The notes below the pieces were generated by a model that was not told the origin of the DNA, searched no databases, and saw nothing but the letters and a program-made list of their open reading frames with translations. Of a stretch of DNA of 64,000 nucleotides, positions 59,994-64,000 are shown piece by piece (position 1 is the stretch's first letter; each line of letters opens with the position of its first letter). The position numbers and the translations under genes were made by a program. This stretch comes from Cyclaneusma minus. Its lineage: Eukaryota > Ascomycota > Leotiomycetes > Marthamycetales > Marthamycetaceae. The DNA lies in assembly GCA_037179335.1 (NCBI GenBank), contig JAKZHN010000004.1, positions 1,116,001-1,180,000 of the forward strand. The letters run 5' to 3'.

Positions 59994-61044
59994 TTTTGCT
60001 TTGCGGGAGAGGGCTGAGAGATGGGCGGATCGATGGGGTGAGATGGCCCGAAAGTTAGAGGGTAGGTTGGGCTTGGCGGGTTCCCGGCGCTGTGGATGGC
60101 GTCTGTGGCTGGAAAGTGAAAATGCTAGCCTGGAGGGGTTCTTGAGATTGACGCTTTTGATGGAGGGGTCGTGGGAGCTCGGGAGACTGTAGAAGCTCAA
60201 TGGATGTTGGATTCTCCATCTGCCAAGTGAGAAGTACTTATCTGTTGATTGGGTTTATTTTTCTTGTGTTTGCGAACTGTTGTCTGGTAGATGTGAGAAA
60301 GTTTCTCAGCCGGCGACCGCGAACCTTGGTGTGGGTGACTGAAGGTTGAGATGTGGCGCTCATGGTGGCTGAGACAAGCTTGTCGGAATCGCATTGGTTG
60401 ATTGCTGCGACTTTTTTTTTCCCAGCCATGATGTCGATGACATGCAGCAGCTTCAATGCAACAAATCGACAAAACCAATTGCTCATCGTGTGACAAAACC
60501 GGGCAGAAAGGTTGATGTGTGCTGACGTGTTGTTGGTGTGAAGTTGTTTTCAGCCCTGCTCCAGACCCCGGAACTAACGAGATCTACAACTTTACGCTCG
60601 CACCTTGCCCAAAGCGGCTAGTGCCAAGCTGCGTTTAGGGGAAGGTTCGCTCAAGGTTTGAGCAACGTCGGGCACAACTTTCCAGCAACTGCTTTCGTTC
60701 AACCCAAGCTGCTGAGCTGTTCGGTCGGCTACTCCACCCGTTCTTTCGTACGCACCAACGACGAGGAGCTGCGGACTTTACTATCTTCTTCTTCTTCACC
60801 CTGCCTGTCCTTACAACGCCCGGGCTTTGTTTACTTCGCGGAAAAGTGAAGCTGTGACTTAAGACCAGCTGCGCACGAGGAAAGGCTGCGCCTGTTCGAC
60901 TCAACTCGAAACTTTTGACAAAAGACACTCCCTATCTGTCGCCCGACCTCAAACAACCCTGACCGGTATTCACAAGCAATGGTCTAATCCGTCCGCCAAC
61001 CTTCTGCTCCTCAACCCTGGTTCACTTCCATCACCTCCACAACC
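59994..61044. other. Intergenic; upstream region of the GT71-like gene
   Basis: Overlapping frames on the minus strand (60197-60496, 60635-60928) have no domains. The region just before 61045 is CT/CA-rich, like a 5' leader. No TATA box stands out. Confidence 0.45.
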
Positions 61045-62151
61045 ATGCCCTCAGCCGGCAGCAGCAACGCCCGGCGCCCACGACTCATCCGCTTGCGCCC
61101 GCGCGAAATAATCCCCATCTTCCTCCTCGCCGCGCTCCTCCTCTTCCTCGGCAGCCGCATCTCCTTCATCCCCGACCTCTCGCTCTTCAGCTCCTCCCTC
61201 AGCGCATCCACCTCCGCCGACTCCATCTACCGCTCCCTCTCCACCCTCGAATCCATCCTAAATGCCGAATCCTCCTCTCCCCAAAGCGCGCTGGAATTCC
61301 AAGCCAATTTCACACGCACGCTGATTGAGACACAACATGTGTTGCGCGCGCACGGCCAGGCGCAGAACAGAAAATTGACGACGCTGCTGCAGAGGAATTA
61401 TCCCTGGTTTCGCATACCGTCCGATGGCCACCTTTATAACGACGGCGATTTCGGTATTGTGATTTGTCTGAGCTATGGCAATGGCCATGTTTCGGAAAGT
61501 GGACCGCATGAGGGAGAATTGCAGGCTGCTAGGGAACTGATTCGCAGTTTGCGACAGCAGCTGGGTAGTAAGGTGCCGATACAGGTTGTTTATGGTGGGA
61601 TTGATGAGATGAGCAAGGAAGAGAGGGATAGCTTGGTGTCAGCAGGTGTCACGGCAGAAGGCGCATCGGATGAGAAACAGCGCAAGAGTGTAAGGTTCTT
61701 AGATCTGGGCGACGTGTTTGATTCCCAGGTTGTGAAGTTTGGAAGTACGGAGACGCCGGAGGATAGGAAGGAGACGGCGAAGGGGGTCAGTGGGATGGAT
61801 ATGAAAGTGTTTGCCGCATTAGCGTCACACTACGAAAAGATTCTGGTGGTGGAACCGAGAACGGGCTTCCTAGGCATGCCGGATGAGTTTTTTACTGCCG
61901 AGGATGGGGATAAGAGGCATGGGGAGAAGGTGCTGAAGGGGCTGATGAGTAAGGAGGATTTGGAGAGGGTGATGGATTTTGATAAGGAGAGGGAGGGGGT
62001 CCTCGAGACGATGCTGTTTGCGGCGTGGATGGATGTTGTGGGGATGGTGGAGCAGCCGGTGGCGGGGAAGCAGATGAAGAAGGGGAAGGGGGGTAGTAAG
62101 AGGGCGAAGACTAGCTATGAGCAGGCGGCTGAGTTGATCGGGAAGGCCTAA
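61045..62151 (+). CDS. GT71/Mnn1-like type II membrane protein without a DxD motif
   Basis: A single open frame of 368 aa. A basic N terminus (RRPRLIRLRPREI) and one membrane helix (about 22-38) make it a type II Golgi-type protein. The lumenal part resembles the first half of the alpha-mannosyltransferase family GT71 (Mnn1/Mnt): IQVVYGGIDEMSKEERDSL, VRFLDLGDVFD and MKVFAALASHYEKILVVEP. Where GT71 enzymes have the metal-binding DxD (LLDADxLF), this one has VVEPRTGFLG (Val269-Glu270-Pro271-Arg272). The protein ends soon after, in a Lys/Gly-rich tail, so the acceptor half is missing. It may be an inactive relative, or the gene may be truncated. Low-codon-bias GG-rich text near 61740-62100 shows no clear intron. 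Confidence 0.65.
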   Translation: MPSAGSSNARRPRLIRLRPREIIPIFLLAALLLFLGSRISFIPDLSLFSSSLSASTSADSIYRSLSTLESILNAESSSPQSALEFQANFTRTLIETQHVLRAHGQAQNRKLTTLLQRNYPWFRIPSDGHLYNDGDFGIVICLSYGNGHVSESGPHEGELQAARELIRSLRQQLGSKVPIQVVYGGIDEMSKEERDSLVSAGVTAEGASDEKQRKSVRFLDLGDVFDSQVVKFGSTETPEDRKETAKGVSGMDMKVFAALASHYEKILVVEPRTGFLGMPDEFFTAEDGDKRHGEKVLKGLMSKEDLERVMDFDKEREGVLETMLFAAWMDVVGMVEQPVAGKQMKKGKGGSKRAKTSYEQAAELIGKA

Positions 62152-63341
62152 AGAGGGGGATAACAAGTTGATCAGATCGACGGAAGCCATGCGGCTTAAA
62201 CGGAGCGCTGCATTGTATTCGGCCGCTATGGGTAATAGGGGCCAAAGGTATAACATCAAACGGCATGGGAAGTTTGCGGCGCGAAAGCATGGTGTATTGC
62301 ATCTGTACCTTGATAGAATTAGAACAGCGGGCGTTCCAACAACAGGGAACTAGGCTTTGGAAAATGCGGCAAATTGAGTGTAAAACATTGTCCACGTGTT
62401 GTGTTCTGGCGAAGGATCGAAAGATAGCAGACTAGGCTGACTGGCTGGTGAGCACATGCAAGTGACTTGTTTCTTCCTTGATCTTTTGCATGTAGCATTT
62501 ACTACCCTGTCCCAATCCCTCTACGAATGTCAAATTATCAAGACCGCTTGGATTCTGTAACCATGATTCTTCCATATCCTCGTCAAAAAATTGTTCTCTT
62601 ATTATTATGCTACATCGTCGTGGAAGCGATAACTGAGAGCTGTCCAACGCATCTAGAAGAGTCGAAAGCGGATGCGGGTTGCGCTCGTGGTGCGAAAGGG
62701 CGATATCTCTGGCAAGGATAGTCCCCGGGGGGAAAGGGGTGAATCTGCCGATGTGCAACAAAACGAATTGAGCCTTGGCCACCCAATTTATTTTACCGAA
62801 GGCGAAAAATCCACCTGAGATAGAATACTTTGTCGATTTTTGACAAAAGAGTTCTGCGAACAGTGAGAGTGTGTTGAGCTATCGACAGTGGCGGGAAGAC
62901 TCGAGGGAGTCAAGTTGTGAGATTTACGGGTGTCTTTACTCTTGGTGGCCTGGATATTTACGATCGATATCAGGCTGCTGTGCGGCAACCACGCTAGCCC
63001 ATTTACAAACGGGGTTGCATAGACGTGCGACAAAACACGGGATATCCTCGGCGCTGGTGAGCTTGCATGTTCTTGGCAGGCGCAAGGCTGGCTGGCTTCG
63101 ATTCTTCTCCCGTCAGATCTTCACATCTTCAATTTCCACACCTTGCACGAAAACACAACTTCTACACACACACACGCGGGGAATCCTCACAGCTGAGTAC
63201 ACGCGAGACCGGTCTATCAGCTATCTAGACAGCTCAACCTACCCACACACATACCCCGCGCGCGAGCTCTCCATTCCGCCGCTTCGAAGGACCTCCTACC
63301 AAGCCCACGCGATACAATAGCACGCTCACTCGAACTGCACA
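62152..63341. other. Intergenic
   Basis: No supported gene. The minus-strand frame 62432-62782 starts with GTG and shows no domain; frames at 62788-63320 are probably the 5' leader of the next gene. A CA run (ACACACACAC) lies near 63167. Confidence 0.45.
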
Positions 63342-64000
63342 ATGGCCGAACCTCCCAAGCGCCCCATTCGCAGACGTCCTGACAGCAGAGAGATGTGGGA
63401 CAACACTCCTCCAGCTGCGCCAGCTGGTCCTCGCGATTCGCGACCTGCGCCTCGAGGTCGCGACAATCGAGACGGTGGACGCGGAGGCCGAGACCGCGAT
63501 GATAGAACTGAGCGGGATAGCCGAGACGAACGTGGTGTCAGAGACGACCGTGGTGTCAGAGACGACCGTGGTGACAGGGAACGCGACCATCGTCGATACC
63601 GTGAACGATCGCGGGAAAGAGATTGGGAGAGGGAGCGTGGTGGTGGTGATAGACGGGGTGGGAGGAGGGATAGGGATAGAGAGGGTGGGAGGGATAGAGG
63701 GGATAGAGGTGGTCGCAAAGGTAATTCCATCTTCAACCATGGCGGAAAGCACACAGTAGCTGATGTTTTTACTCTACAGATGACGGCGACTTTGCGCGAG
63801 GAGACAGAGAGAGGGGAGCACGCAAAGGTAATTCCTTGCATGTCGTGTTACCTGTTCGAGGAAGGGCCATGATTATTGACACAGTGATGCATGGCACAGA
63901 CGAAGCGCGCGATTCCCGACGCTCGAGATCACCAGCTGCGCGACGGAGTCGCAGTCCCAAGTCTTCGCCCAGTTTACCGCACAGAGGTTCCCAGAGAGCC
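63342..64000 (+). CDS. U4/U6.U5 snRNP 27 kDa-like protein, N-terminal part (runs off the window)
   Basis: Exon 1 (63342-63720) starts MAEPPKRPIRRRPDSREMWD and continues into a long Arg/Asp/Glu-rich (RD/RE) tract. Exon 2 is 63780-63827. Exon 3 probably begins at 63900 (a second acceptor at 63884 would add five residues in frame) and contains RRSRSPAARRSRSPK before the window ends. The N-terminal RPDSREMWD plus RS/RD-rich head is how fungal homologues of the tri-snRNP 27K protein (SNRNP27) begin, but the diagnostic conserved C-terminal domain lies beyond base 64000. It could be another RS-domain splicing factor. Introns 1 and 2 both begin GTAATTCC. Confidence 0.6.

Noticed and set aside
62432..62782. 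116-codon minus-strand frame
   Set aside because: It starts with GTG, has no ATG near its beginning and has no recognisable motif.
63234..63841. Ser/Arg- and Thr/Ile-rich minus-strand frames
   Set aside because: They are antisense to the RD-rich exon 1 of the snRNP 27K-like gene.
1..64000. tRNA or rRNA genes
   Set aside because: Phrases such as GGTTCGA occur (for example near 18147 and 37690), but none has matching acceptor and anticodon stems; no rRNA text is recognised.

Overview
The window looks like nuclear DNA of a filamentous ascomycete (Pezizomycotina). The protein-coding genes have short GT-AG introns of about 50-250 nt. The gene set includes GH131, a GH35 beta-galactosidase, an ascomycete-type laccase ending in DSGL, and a PRO45/Far10-like FHA protein. 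Two mobile elements carry strong C-to-T/G-to-A decay, as expected of repeat-induced point mutation (RIP). Gene models were read by eye; splice sites were chosen by frame, GT-AG consensus and family similarity. The lineage below subphylum cannot be fixed from the sequence.

Layout. 1-8.7 kb: a non-coding array of promoter-like repeat units (array A), split by a 6.1-kb RIP-decayed LTR retrotransposon (1491-7581, TSD ATCAC). 9.1-15.9 kb: R-SNARE (VAMP7/Nyv1-like), ubiquitin C-terminal hydrolase, secreted GH131 glucanase, FtsJ-like methyltransferase. 16.6-23.8 kb: array B, about 14 same-strand TATA units at 276-390 bp spacing, interrupted by an hAT-type element (19312-20031, 8-bp TSD). 24.0-30.0 kb: GH35 beta-galactosidase (minus) and a mitochondrial acyl-CoA dehydrogenase (plus). 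30.1-38.3 kb: array C, related to A and B but mainly inverted, with divergent TATA/CACGTG/TATA modules and a 352-bp periodic sub-array. 38.5-49.7 kb: MFS sugar transporter, FHA/STRIPAK-type protein, a five-exon Mgr2/ROMO1 homologue, laccase. 49.8-57.6 kb: gene-poor, with a 90-bp minisatellite. 57.7-64 kb: formate dehydrogenase, a small unknown ORF, a GT71-like protein without its DxD, and the start of a U4/U6.U5 27K-like protein running off the window.

The genes do not form an obvious biosynthetic cluster. GH131, GH35, laccase and the sugar transporter all suit plant-biomass use; the others are housekeeping. The main novelty is arrays A, B and C: at least 35 TATA units with three recurrent core-promoter types, E-box or CAGGTGACC sites upstream, and a repeated CGACAGCAG/CTGCTGTCG motif, with no shared open reading frame. 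They are not visibly RIP-decayed, although both transposons inserted in them are. They look like an undescribed family of short, probably non-coding transcription units, some convergently arranged.
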